DNA of 64,000 nucleotides, taken from positions 4,842,501 through 4,906,500 of the forward strand of contig NZ_OY762934.1 of NCBI RefSeq assembly GCF_963667045.1. The letters are read 5' to 3'. Shown one piece after another: positions 54,795-63,123 of the stretch. Within the stretch, counting starts at the first letter, position 1. Every line of letters starts with the position of its first letter. The notes beneath the pieces are model-generated. The model was not told the origin of the DNA and searched no databases. It worked only from the letters and a program-made list of their open reading frames with translations. A program made the translations under genes and the position numbers. This stretch comes from an uncultured Cohaesibacter sp. GTDB taxonomy: Bacteria; Pseudomonadota; Alphaproteobacteria; Rhizobiales; Cohaesibacteraceae.

Positions 54795-54817
54795 TTTATG
54801 AGTTATTTACTCATAAA
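54795..54817. promoter_or_regulatory. Palindromic operator candidate upstream of efeUOB
   Basis: TTTATGAG (54795-54802), seven bases, then CTCATAAA (54810-54817) form a perfect inverted repeat, 157 bases upstream of efeU. It is embedded in a short direct repeat of GTTATTTA. AT-rich palindromes of this size are typical for Fur, Irr or RirA. It matches none of their published consensus sequences exactly. Confidence 0.45.
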
Positions 54818-54839
54818 TTAGTGAAGGGTGCCGCTCTGT

Positions 54840-55749
54840 CAATCTGTATGATTTAGAACGTTTCTACGAACGCGTGCCAGCGGCGCATTTCCGGGAAAAA
54901 ATGGCTGTTGAAACATGAGTATGATTTTCATATTTTCTGTTGGTGACGTCATTTTCCGGATTTCTCAGTGCAGGGATAGCATCTCTGGAGCCGATATTGG
55001 TGGGCCTCCAAGAAATCCCTCCGGTTTGGGATAGAGGTAAGCGCTGTGCCGCTCACACATTAGGTTTGAAGTTCCAAGGCAGGGGCCCATCAATGTCGCT
55101 TTGCTTATAACCATTTGTGATAGCTATGAGGCGCGCGCGCTAAGGAGTTTCGCGCCGTTGGCAAATGGTGGCCACCGGTATCATGCTGTTCCTTGTTGGG
55201 GCGTCCTCGACCATGTCATGGGTGATAGCCTTCACCGGGGTGCCGGGCATGACCTGAACATAGGTGCCAGACAGGTTCCACGGAAAGGTCTCTCTCGGGG
55301 AGCCTAGGCCGAACCGGTTGTGCTCAAAGTCCTTGGTGGCAACCACGAGGCCGGTGATGTGCCTGTTCCTGCAGTGAGAATTCTGACCGCTGTGGTGCTG
55401 GTCAGGAACGGGATGACGAGGCGGATGGACTCGTTCAGAAGCACCTCGAGCATCAGGCGGGATGTATGTTCTCGGCCTGCAGCTCGTTGCGGGCCATCGT
55501 CATCATGGTCTGTCTGATAGCGCAGGATCGCGCCGAACTGATCCTACGGTGGATCCAGCCCCAAATACTGCAGCCCGGTCATGGCATTGATGGACCCGGC
55601 TGCCTCCACATAGCGATGTCGGCGTGTCAAATACGGAAGATTACGGTGTGTAGAGGTCGCGATGGATAGCGTTTGGTGCCGGATCGGGGAACCATGCCGC
55701 AGGCTGATCGGGGCCGTGTCGAATGACTTGGCGGTCTGTAGATACAGCA
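54840..55749. other. Non-coding, possibly eroded coding DNA
   Basis: About 0.9 kb has no convincing gene. Short minus-strand frames carry protein-like stretches, for example LMLEVLLNESIRLVIPFL (about 55390-55460) and VVATKDFEHNRFG (about 55320-55350), in different reading frames. That pattern suggests an old gene broken by frameshifts. I could not identify the family. Confidence 0.4.
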
Positions 55750-55783
55750 ACGGGGTGCTTCCTGGTGTCAGGATGCACCCCGT
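55750..55783 (-). terminator. Long hairpin downstream of the AKR-Rid gene
   Basis: ACGGGGTGC pairs with GCACCCCGT, and the inner TCCTG pairs with CAGGA around GTGT, with one T-T mismatch. The stem is about 15 pairs. No T-run follows on the minus strand, so it may be a 3' end protector or a Rho-dependent end. Confidence 0.45.
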
Positions 55784-55814
55784 GATTGCGTTTCAGGACC
55801 GATTTGGGGACTGG

Positions 55815-57287
55815 TCAGGCTTTTGAGGGTGGCAGCACGGCCTCCGCTTCGATTTCCACCCGATAGGGGCCGACGAGCTTTGCCACCTGCAACAGGGTGT
55901 TGGCCGGGCAAACCTCGGAGAAGAAGCGACCATGGGCGATGGATACGGCTTCGCAGTCTTCCACATCAACGAGATAGACACGGGTCCGCACCACATGCTC
56001 CGGTCCGGCACCATGGGCCCGGATGGCGCCGACGATCTTGTCCAGAATATAGGTTGTCTGGGAGGCGGCGTCGTTTGGCGCGACGATATGGTCCGCACCG
56101 TGCGTTGCCGTCGTGCCGGAGACGAGAATGCGATCCCCAACGCGGATGGCACGGCAATATCCCGCCAGAGGTTCCCATTTGGAGCCGGAGAAAACGCGGG
56201 CGCGATCCTCAAGCTTCGGGTCTGGCACAGAGGGGTTGACCGGTGCAATGGAGGAGAGGTGGTGGGACAGGTCGCCTGATGCTGTCAGGAAGGGGGGCTT
56301 GCGATATTCGTCGCCACAGTCACCCGGTACGGGTGTCATCCCGGCAAAGGCAGCGTCAAGAGCGGCGTGGTCTTCGGCGTCGAGTTGGAACTTAAAGACA
56401 TTGAGGTTGCTGGCCCGATGTTCGGCCTCTGTAATGCGTGCCCCGATGATGGTTGCTGCGACAGAGGGGTGTTCCAGCACCCAGCGACTGGCGACGTTGG
56501 AAAGTGAGACGCAGTGTTTTCTGGCAATGGCATCGGCGGCTGCCAGCAGCGCCTGGAAGGAGCCCCAGCCACCGGCGGTGTCGATGAAGCGCTTGTATTT
56601 CATCCGGCTCCAGTCGGCGATCTCAATCGGCTCCGGTTTGCCCAGCCACTTCTCGGAGATGAACCCGCCGCAAAGGGTGCCATAGGCCAGCAGCTTGATG
56701 CCATATTTGGTGCAGAGCGCGGAGAGCGGCCCTGCTGCGCGGCGATCGACGAGGGAGAAGCTGACCTGGTTGGACACAATCCGGATCCCTTCCTCAAGTG
56801 CCAGTGCCAGATGGGCGGCGTCGAAGTTGGTGACGCCGATGGCATTGATGAGCCCTTCATCGCGCAGCTTTTCCAGCTCATGCATGGCGTCAAGCCAGCG
56901 CGGGTCTTCAAAGCTCCACCAGTGGAACTGCAACAGATCGACCTTGGCTACGCCGAGGCGGTCTAGGCGTTCCTGTACACCGGCACGGACGACTTCCGGC
57001 GTCATGGGCCCAGGTTCCGGGCACCATTTGGTGAAGGCACGGATCGACGTGTTCTTGGGGCTGTTGGCCAGCAGGGCGCCGGTGATCAGCTCCGCCGAAC
57101 CATAATGGTCGGCCATGTCGAAGCTGTCAAAGCCCGCCTCGGCATAGGCGGCAAGGCGTGGGGCGGTCTCTGCCGGGTCGAGCAGGTCTCCGTCCTTTTC
57201 CAGATCGGCAACCTGCCACAAGCCGCAGACGAGGCGGGAAATGTTGAGCCCGGGGGCGAGATCGATACGATCAGGTGTGTCAGACAT
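55815..57287 (-). CDS. Aldo/keto reductase fused to a Rid (YjgF/YER057c/UK114) domain
   Basis: The 490-residue protein has two parts. Residues 1-350 are an aldo/keto reductase with the catalytic tetrad Asp57, Tyr62 (SFDMADHYG), Lys87 (AFTKWC) and His122 (LLQFHWW). Residues 378-490 form a Rid domain (RVGDRILVSGTTA, VVRTRVYLVDVED, VEIEAEAV). At the position of the RidA Arg105 (PAR in RidA) this chain reads PAN, with Asn463. That loss is characteristic of Rid4-7 subfamilies and argues against ordinary enamine deaminase activity. It is the last gene of the livGFHM operon, overlapping livM by 8 bases. Confidence 0.9.
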   Translation of the reverse strand: MSDTPDRIDLAPGLNISRLVCGLWQVADLEKDGDLLDPAETAPRLAAYAEAGFDSFDMADHYGSAELITGALLANSPKNTSIRAFTKWCPEPGPMTPEVVRAGVQERLDRLGVAKVDLLQFHWWSFEDPRWLDAMHELEKLRDEGLINAIGVTNFDAAHLALALEEGIRIVSNQVSFSLVDRRAAGPLSALCTKYGIKLLAYGTLCGGFISEKWLGKPEPIEIADWSRMKYKRFIDTAGGWGSFQALLAAADAIARKHCVSLSNVASRWVLEHPSVAATIIGARITEAEHRASNLNVFKFQLDAEDHAALDAAFAGMTPVPGDCGDEYRKPPFLTASGDLSHHLSSIAPVNPSVPDPKLEDRARVFSGSKWEPLAGYCRAIRVGDRILVSGTTATHGADHIVAPNDAASQTTYILDKIVGAIRAHGAGPEHVVRTRVYLVDVEDCEAVSIAHGRFFSEVCPANTLLQVAKLVGPYRVEIEAEAVLPPSKA

Positions 57288-58278
57288 TTGTCTTTTGTCC
57301 TTCAGAGAGAGAATTGGGAGCGCGGCGCAGGGCCCGCCGCAGGGGCGCGCGCAGGGTGCCTGCCTCGCCCAGGATTCCATATGGGCGTAGCAACAGCACA
57401 AGGCAGAGGGCAACGCCGATGAGCACGATTTGCAAGGAGGCAGCGCGGGCCTGTTGGTCGGGCGGAAAGATGCTGGCCACGAGGCTGCCGGACAGAGCCC
57501 AGATCGCCCAGACCAGTATCGCACCGAGGATAGCACCGCGCATGTTGCCTGATCCGCCGACAATCAGCATGGTCCAGACCTGAAAGGTGAGGGTCGGCAG
57601 ATAGTTGTCCGGCGCGATGAAGCCGATGAAGTGGGCCTGTGCCGCGCCACCAAGCCCCATGACGAAGCCGCCGATGGCGAAGGCCTGCAGGCGATAGGTG
57701 ACGGGATCCTTGCCCAGCGCCTTGGCCGCTTCTTCGTCCTCCCGCAAGGCCCGCAGAACGCGCCCCCACGGAGAGCGAGTCAGGTGCTGCAAGGCGAGAT
57801 AGCAGACCAGCACCAGCACGATCAGCACGGCAAGATTGGCTGCGGCGAACAGGCCGGGCTGTTCGGCAAGAGTGCCGAAGGGGCGGGGAATGAAGCCGAT
57901 GCCGAAGGGACCGCCGGTGATGCCTTCCAGATTGAGCAGGGCGAGCTGGATGACCACAGCCGCACCGAAGGTGGCGATGGCCAGATAGTCCGATCGCAGG
58001 CGCATGGTGAGGGCTCCGAGCAAGAAGCACAAGAAGCCTGCGCCCAGCCCGCCGCCGAGCCAGCCGATGACAATCGGCAGATCGAACCCGCCCAGTCGTC
58101 CGTCGATTGCGGGCGTTGTCAGGATCGAGGAAACATAGGCCCCGACGGCGACGAAACCGGCAACGCCGACATTGAACAGGCCGGTCTGGCCCCATTGCAG
58201 ATTGAGGCCGAGGCAGATGACCGCGTAGGTCAGGGCCATGGTGAGGAAAAAGGCGCCGTAGGAGAGAAGGTCGATCAT
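57280..58278 (-). CDS. livM: Branched-chain amino-acid type ABC permease (LivM)
   Basis: The 332-residue membrane subunit has about eight to ten helices. LivM signatures include NLQWGQTGLFNVGVAGFVAVGAY near residue 28 and the coupling segment GRVLRALREDEEAAKALGKD near residue 180. The ATG at 58278 overlaps the end of livH by 4 bases, and the last 8 bases overlap the next gene. The ligand of this importer is not necessarily an amino acid, since HAAT-type systems carry many small molecules. Confidence 0.92.
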   Translation of the reverse strand: MIDLLSYGAFFLTMALTYAVICLGLNLQWGQTGLFNVGVAGFVAVGAYVSSILTTPAIDGRLGGFDLPIVIGWLGGGLGAGFLCFLLGALTMRLRSDYLAIATFGAAVVIQLALLNLEGITGGPFGIGFIPRPFGTLAEQPGLFAAANLAVLIVLVLVCYLALQHLTRSPWGRVLRALREDEEAAKALGKDPVTYRLQAFAIGGFVMGLGGAAQAHFIGFIAPDNYLPTLTFQVWTMLIVGGSGNMRGAILGAILVWAIWALSGSLVASIFPPDQQARAASLQIVLIGVALCLVLLLRPYGILGEAGTLRAPLRRALRRAPNSLSEGQKTNV

Positions 58279-59189
58279 GCCGCAGCCTTTCCGAAGATAC
58301 CCTGCGGCCGCAACAGCAGCATGGCAACGAGGATGACGAAGGAAACCGCTGCCCGCCATTCAGCCCCGATGATCTGCACGGTGAAGGCCTCTGCCAGTCC
58401 CACCATCAGCCCGGCCAGCATGGCACCGGGGACCGAGCCGATACCACCGAGGATGGAGGCGGCAAACAGCGGCAGCAGCAGGTCCAGCCCCATGGTCGGG
58501 CGGATCTGGACGACAACGCCGGACATGACGCCGCCAACGGCAGCCAGCGCTGCCCCGAGCATCCAAACCATGCGGATGACGGCCCGCGTGTCGATTCCGG
58601 CAAGGCTGGCAAGCGCCGGGTTCTCCGACACCGCCCGCATGGAGCGGCCCGCAGCGGACCGGGTCAGCAGCAGGTGGACGGCGATCACCATGACCACGGC
58701 CAGCACCAGCACCAGCAACTGGTCCGGCGTGGCGCGCAGACCAGGCAGGATGGGCCGAGCAATCTGCAGTGCCGTCGTGAAATAGGCAGGGCTTGAGGTG
58801 TAGATGAATTCAAGCAGGTTGCGCAGCGCAAGGGCCGCGCCGAAAGACGACATCACCAGAATGATCTGGGCCGAGCCAGCATTGCGCAGGCGCCCGAACA
58901 GCAGCCAGTCGACCGTCAGGGCGACAAGACCGGTGAGAATCATCGAGGCAATCATGGCGATGGGCACGGACCAGCCAAAGGAGAAAGGGCCGATCGGGGT
59001 GCCAAGGCCGGGCAACAGGGCGCCGAGCGCGGCACTGACCGTGAGGGCCAGATAGGCCCCCCAAGACAGGAGCTCGCCGTGGGCGAAGTTGGCAAAACGC
59101 AGGATGGAATAGGTGAGGGTGACCCCAATGGCTCCAAGGCCGATGATCGAGCCGTTGACAAGGCCATCCATGATTGGTTGCAGGGTCAT
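58275..59189 (-). CDS. livH: Branched-chain amino-acid type ABC permease (LivH)
   Basis: The 304-residue membrane subunit has the LivH features GSIIGLGAIGVTLTYSILRFANFAHGE near residue 14 and the coupling loop TRSAAGRSMRAVSENPALASLAGID near residue 180. It starts with ATG at 59189 and overlaps livF by 4 bases and livM by 4 bases, so translation of the operon is probably coupled throughout. Confidence 0.93.
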   Translation of the reverse strand: MTLQPIMDGLVNGSIIGLGAIGVTLTYSILRFANFAHGELLSWGAYLALTVSAALGALLPGLGTPIGPFSFGWSVPIAMIASMILTGLVALTVDWLLFGRLRNAGSAQIILVMSSFGAALALRNLLEFIYTSSPAYFTTALQIARPILPGLRATPDQLLVLVLAVVMVIAVHLLLTRSAAGRSMRAVSENPALASLAGIDTRAVIRMVWMLGAALAAVGGVMSGVVVQIRPTMGLDLLLPLFAASILGGIGSVPGAMLAGLMVGLAEAFTVQIIGAEWRAAVSFVILVAMLLLRPQGIFGKAAA

Positions 59190-59923
59190 TGCGCTGTCTC
59201 CTCGGAACCACCGCCCAGATAAAGCTCGGCGACCACCGGATCGCCCCTGAGCTCATCCGAGGGAGCGTCATGGGCGACCTTGCCCTCAACGAGGATCACC
59301 CCGCGGGACGCGACATTGAGCCCGACGCGAACATTCTGCTCGACCAGCAGGATGGTAATGCCGGTCTGGTTGATCATGCTGATCCGGGCAAAGACCTCAT
59401 CGACCAGCATTGGGGACAGACCGGCGGATGGCTCGTCAAGGATCAGCAGTTTCGGGTCGGTGATGAGGGCGCGGGCCACCGCAAGCATCTGCCGCTGGCC
59501 GCCCGAAAGGGCTCCGGCGCGTGTGGACGGACGTTTGGCGAGATCGGGGAACATCGCGAACATTGCCTCGATGCGCTCTGAACGGAGCTGTTTGGGCAAG
59601 ATCTGGGCCGAGATCTGCAGATTTTCGCGGATGCTCATCTGGGTGAAGATGTTTTCCGTCTGCGGCACAAAGGTCATGCCGCTGTGCAGCTTCATGTGGG
59701 CTGGCAGATGGGTGATGTTTTCTTCCCTGAGGAACACCAGCCCCGAGTGGATTGGTACCAGACCGGCAATCGCCTTGACCAGTGTCGACTTGCCAGCGCC
59801 GTTTGGTCCCAGCAGGACGACGAACTCACCTTGTCGGATCGTGAGGTCTATGCCGTTGATGATCGGCAGGTCGGGCTGGTAGCCGGCATGAAGATGCCTG
59901 AGTCTGAGAATGTCCGGCGTCAT
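59186..59923 (-). CDS. livF: Branched-chain amino-acid type ABC ATPase (LivF)
   Basis: The 245-residue ATPase has Walker A GPNGAGKST near residue 40, the Q-loop FVPQTENIF, the signature LSGGQRQMLAVARAL near residue 145, Walker B LLILDEPSAGLSP and a C-terminal LYLGGG. This is the LivF type by length and Q-loop. The ATG at 59923 overlaps livG by 4 bases. A longer open frame upstream lies inside livG. Confidence 0.93.
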   Translation of the reverse strand: MTPDILRLRHLHAGYQPDLPIINGIDLTIRQGEFVVLLGPNGAGKSTLVKAIAGLVPIHSGLVFLREENITHLPAHMKLHSGMTFVPQTENIFTQMSIRENLQISAQILPKQLRSERIEAMFAMFPDLAKRPSTRAGALSGGQRQMLAVARALITDPKLLILDEPSAGLSPMLVDEVFARISMINQTGITILLVEQNVRVGLNVASRGVILVEGKVAHDAPSDELRGDPVVAELYLGGGSEETAQ

Positions 59924-60738
59924 GCGGCATCTCCCAGATAGGCGCGGACAACTTCCGGGTCGCGGATAACCACGTCGGGGGCTCCTTCGGCCAGCTTCTG
60001 GCCAAGAGCCATCACCATGACCCGGGAACACAGCCGGGCCACCATGTCCATATTGTGCTCGATGAGCAGGATGGTCACGCCCTGCTCATTGAGGGTGACA
60101 ATGCGGGTCATGATGTCCTGAAGCAGGGTCGGGTTGACGCCGGCCGCCGGTTCATCGAGCAGGATGACCTTGGGATCGGCCATCAGGATGCGTGCCAGCT
60201 CCAGCAGCTTGCGTTGCCCGCCGGAAAGCACGCGGGCTTTCTCGTTCTCCAGATGGGAGAGCATCAGGAAGTCCGTCAGGTGGCGGGCTTTTTCGAGCGC
60301 CTGTGCTTCATCGCGGCGACTTCTGGCCGGGCGAAAGAAGGCGCTTATGGCCTTCTCGCCAGACTGGTCCTGCGCACCGCAGAGCACATTTTCAAGCACG
60401 GTCATTTCGGGAAAGGGGCGGGGGATCTGAAACGTCCGGCCAAGGCCGCGTCTCAGTCTCTTCTCGGCTCCTTCGCGGCTGATATCCTGCCCCTTGAGGT
60501 GGATCGTGCCCGATGTGGGGAGCAGGGATCCGGCCAGCATGTTGAACATGGTGGTCTTGCCCGCGCCGTTGGGGCCAATGAGGCCCATGATTTCACCTTG
60601 GTGGAGATCAAGGGACAAATCATCCACTGCCTTGAAGCCCTGAAAGCTGCGGCTGAGAGACCGGGCTTTCAAAATTGGCTCTTCATCCGATGGCCGTGCG
60701 TCTTGCGCGCTTTGTCGGCCTTCCATGGTCTGCGTCAT
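59920..60738 (-). CDS. livG: Branched-chain amino-acid type ABC ATPase (LivG)
   Basis: The 272-residue ATPase has Walker A GPNGAGKTT near residue 57, the LivG-typical RTFQIPRPFPEMTVLENVL, the signature LSGGQRKLLELARILM near residue 170, Walker B ILLDEPAAGVNP and the H-loop IEHNMD. It is the first gene of the minus-strand operon. The ATG at 60738 follows GGGGAT; a GTG at 60741 adds one residue. The 16-bp palindrome at 60807 lies in front. Confidence 0.93.
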   Translation of the reverse strand: MTQTMEGRQSAQDARPSDEEPILKARSLSRSFQGFKAVDDLSLDLHQGEIMGLIGPNGAGKTTMFNMLAGSLLPTSGTIHLKGQDISREGAEKRLRRGLGRTFQIPRPFPEMTVLENVLCGAQDQSGEKAISAFFRPARSRRDEAQALEKARHLTDFLMLSHLENEKARVLSGGQRKLLELARILMADPKVILLDEPAAGVNPTLLQDIMTRIVTLNEQGVTILLIEHNMDMVARLCSRVMVMALGQKLAEGAPDVVIRDPEVVRAYLGDAA

Positions 60739-60806
60739 CACATCCCCAGATGCTTCCTGTCCGGCATGTGATCGCGAGGTTTGGTCCGGACGGGTTTATA
60801 TCTTTT

Positions 60807-60822
60807 ATCTTTGATCAAAGAT
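60807..60822. promoter_or_regulatory. Operator candidate between livG and gntR
   Basis: ATCTTTGATCAAAGAT is a perfect 16-bp palindrome lying 69 bases from livG and about 105 bases from the gntR start. Such TTTGATCAAA-centred palindromes are common for GntR-family regulators with FCD domains. A TTGACA that could be a -35 element is at 60825-60830 on the plus strand. Confidence 0.6.
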
Positions 60823-60926
60823 TATTGACACAAGCCGCTTTTGCAAGCAAAAAAAGAGAGAGCAACAGAAAAAGCCCCATACAGGTGGGAATGCCATTTT
60901 CTGAGAGTGGGAGACGCAGCCAGACC

Positions 60927-61664
60927 ATGAAAAACTTGCTAAAGGCAGATCAGGCAGGCGATGACAAGGCGATACCGGGGCTGGGGTCCATTGCACGGGG
61001 ATCCTTGCAGGAACGGGTTTACCAGGAACTTGCCCGATCACTGATGCATGGCGTCTTTGCTGCCGGTCAGGTGCTGAGGATGCAGGCGCTGGCTGACACG
61101 CTGCAGGTTTCCATCATGCCGGTGCGTGAGGCGCTGGCGCGGCTGGTCTCGGAACAGGCATTGGAAATGATGCCCAACCGCTCGACTCGCGTGCCGCTGA
61201 TCACCTCCGAGCGGCTGGAAGACCTTGCCCGGGTCCGCTGCCTCATCGAGGGGGAACTGGTGCGGCTGGCCACCCCGCACACCGATGCAGCCACGTTGCA
61301 AAGCCTGCGCGACATGACCGCCGCCTGCGAGGCCGCGTTCCAGAAGCCTCTCGATGATGAGCAGGTCAGTGTAACCTCCGGGCTCAATTATCAGTTTCAT
61401 TTTACCGTCTATGGCATGGCCGGGTCGGATGTGTTGTTACCGATCGTGCGCAGCCTGTGGATGCAGTCCGGCCCCTTTGTGCGCGCCTCCGCGCTCGTCT
61501 ATGGCCGCAATCCCTCCCTGACCGCCGTGCATCATCACTGGGCTCTGATTGAGGCGCTTGCCGCTGGCGATGCCGAGGCTGCCGTTGAGGCGCTGCATGC
61601 CGATATCACCCAGTCCTTCAATCTGTTGCGCAGCGACATAGCCGAAGGAGAGGGCGATGACTGA
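60927..61664 (+). CDS. GntR-family transcriptional regulator (FCD type)
   Basis: The 245-residue regulator has an N-terminal winged helix-turn-helix (about residues 25-90, LQERVYQELARSLMHGVFAAGQVLRMQALADTL, then VSIMPVREALARL). A helical FCD-type effector domain follows, with NYQFHFTVYGMAGS and a HHHWALIEALAAGD segment that should hold the metal-binding histidines. The neighbours suggest it controls both divergent operons through the 60807 palindrome. The ATG at 60891 is an alternative start. It overlaps the next gene by 8 bases. Confidence 0.9.
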   Translation: MKNLLKADQAGDDKAIPGLGSIARGSLQERVYQELARSLMHGVFAAGQVLRMQALADTLQVSIMPVREALARLVSEQALEMMPNRSTRVPLITSERLEDLARVRCLIEGELVRLATPHTDAATLQSLRDMTAACEAAFQKPLDDEQVSVTSGLNYQFHFTVYGMAGSDVLLPIVRSLWMQSGPFVRASALVYGRNPSLTAVHHHWALIEALAAGDAEAAVEALHADITQSFNLLRSDIAEGEGDD

Positions 61665-62016
61665 CAGCTTTGAATTGTGGGATCTCCGCGTGGAAGTCGT
61701 GGCCCCCGAAGGCGGGCCGATCTATTGCGGCGCCAAGGTTGGCGACTATTTCGAACTGCATGGCGAGATGATCCACATGCCTCCCGGACAGGGATTTTCC
61801 CTCTATTCGCTGGCGGCGCTTCTGCCTCTTTTGCCAGCCAAACAACGCGACACGCACCCCAATGACTGGATGAGCACCGACGCCGAGGTTGCTTGCCCTG
61901 ATCCCAATTGCAGCACGCGATTCCGGATCACGCGCACCCGCAAGCGCAGCTTCCGTCACGCGGAAACAACAGCCGTGCCGCTTGATGCGCCCAAGGCGCC
62001 AGAAAGCGAGACCTGA
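61657..62016 (+). CDS. TIGR04076 family protein
   Basis: The 119-residue protein matches the TIGR04076 family by its order of features: DLRVEVVAPEGGPIYCGAKVGDYFELHG at the start, then a MPPGQGFSLYSLAALLPLLPAKQR middle and the VACPDPNCSTRFRITR end. The family is small, its function is unknown, and it often sits in oxidoreductase operons. The CPDPNC motif and Cys24 could bind a metal. It overlaps gntR by 8 bases and lies 1 base before the second aldo/keto reductase. Confidence 0.82.
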   Translation: MTDSFELWDLRVEVVAPEGGPIYCGAKVGDYFELHGEMIHMPPGQGFSLYSLAALLPLLPAKQRDTHPNDWMSTDAEVACPDPNCSTRFRITRTRKRSFRHAETTAVPLDAPKAPESET

Positions 62017-62017
62017 G

Positions 62018-63070
62018 ATGATCCGAGTTCCAAGATACAGCCTGACGCCGGACTATGAGATATCGCGCGTCATCCGCGGTGGCTGGCAGTTGGCCGGTGG
62101 TCATGGTGCCATTGACAAAAAGGCCGCTGTCGATGATCTGCTGGTCACGGCAGAGGCTGGGATCGTCACCTTCGACTGTGCCGATATCTACACCGGCGTT
62201 GAAGAGATCATCGGGGCGTTCCGCAAGGTTTATGGCGACAGGCATGGGGCCGAGGCGCTGGATGCCATTCATGTCCATACCAAATGTGTGCCCGATCTCG
62301 ACAAGCTTACCAGCCTGACCCGTGTGCAGTTGCAGGAAACCATTGATCGCTCGCGCGTCCGTCTGGGCGTAGAACGGCTTGATCTGGTGCAGTTCCACTG
62401 GTGGGATTATGAGCTGGGAGACTGGCTTGAGGCGATGCATTGGCTGCATGAGTTCCAGCAGGAAGGTCGCCTCAGGTTCCTCAGCTGCACCAATTTCGAC
62501 AGCGATCACGTCGCCACCATGAAGGCCGAAGGGCTGCCACTGGCTACGATCCAGCTGCAATATTCGCTGCTGGACCGCCGCCCGGAGAAGCGCATGGCCT
62601 CGCTTGCCGCAGCGCATGATTTCCATTTTCTGTGCTATGGCACGGTGGCCGGTGGCTTTCTCTCCGACCGCTGGCTGGGCGTGGCTGAACCTCAGGGCGA
62701 GCTGGAGAACCGGTCGCTGACCAAATACAAGCTGATCATCGAGGATTTCGGTGGCTGGGAGCTGTTCCAGTCGCTGTTGCAGACCCTGCGCAGCATTGCC
62801 GACCGGCATGAAACCGACATCTCGACCATTGCTTCGGCCGCCGTTCTGACCCGTCCCCATGTGGCTGGCGTCATCGTTGGGGCGCGCAACCGCAGCCATC
62901 TCGATGCCAATCTGGGCATTGGCGCGGTCACGCTGTCGCCGGAAGATCTTTCCCGGATCGAGGCCATTCTCGATCAGTCGACCCCGCTTGAGGGCGATGT
63001 CTACACATTGGAGCGCGATCGTTTCGGGCGGCACGGGTCCATCATGAAATACAACCTCAACAAAGAATAG
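62018..63070 (+). CDS. Aldo/keto reductase
   Basis: The 350-residue NAD(P)H-dependent oxidoreductase has the tetrad Asp53, Tyr58 (TFDCADIYTG), Lys89 (HVHTKC) and His127 (LVQFHWWD). It is a paralogue of the reductase part of the fusion at 55815: both share QFHWW and the LDRR, KWLG/RWLG and KYK patterns. It lacks a Rid domain. The start at 62018 leaves one base after the TIGR04076 stop. It is followed by the livJ-like gene after 53 bases. The substrate is not known. Confidence 0.9.
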   Translation: MIRVPRYSLTPDYEISRVIRGGWQLAGGHGAIDKKAAVDDLLVTAEAGIVTFDCADIYTGVEEIIGAFRKVYGDRHGAEALDAIHVHTKCVPDLDKLTSLTRVQLQETIDRSRVRLGVERLDLVQFHWWDYELGDWLEAMHWLHEFQQEGRLRFLSCTNFDSDHVATMKAEGLPLATIQLQYSLLDRRPEKRMASLAAAHDFHFLCYGTVAGGFLSDRWLGVAEPQGELENRSLTKYKLIIEDFGGWELFQSLLQTLRSIADRHETDISTIASAAVLTRPHVAGVIVGARNRSHLDANLGIGAVTLSPEDLSRIEAILDQSTPLEGDVYTLERDRFGRHGSIMKYNLNKE

Positions 63071-63123
63071 GCTGAAGCCTTCGCCAATCGGCCCTTGAGG
63101 GCCCCTTCCTACAGGAGCGTGAA

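Noticed and set aside
56113-56685. 190-codon plus-strand frame opposite the AKR-Rid gene
   Set aside because: It is antisense to a gene with intact catalytic motifs and shows no domain of its own.
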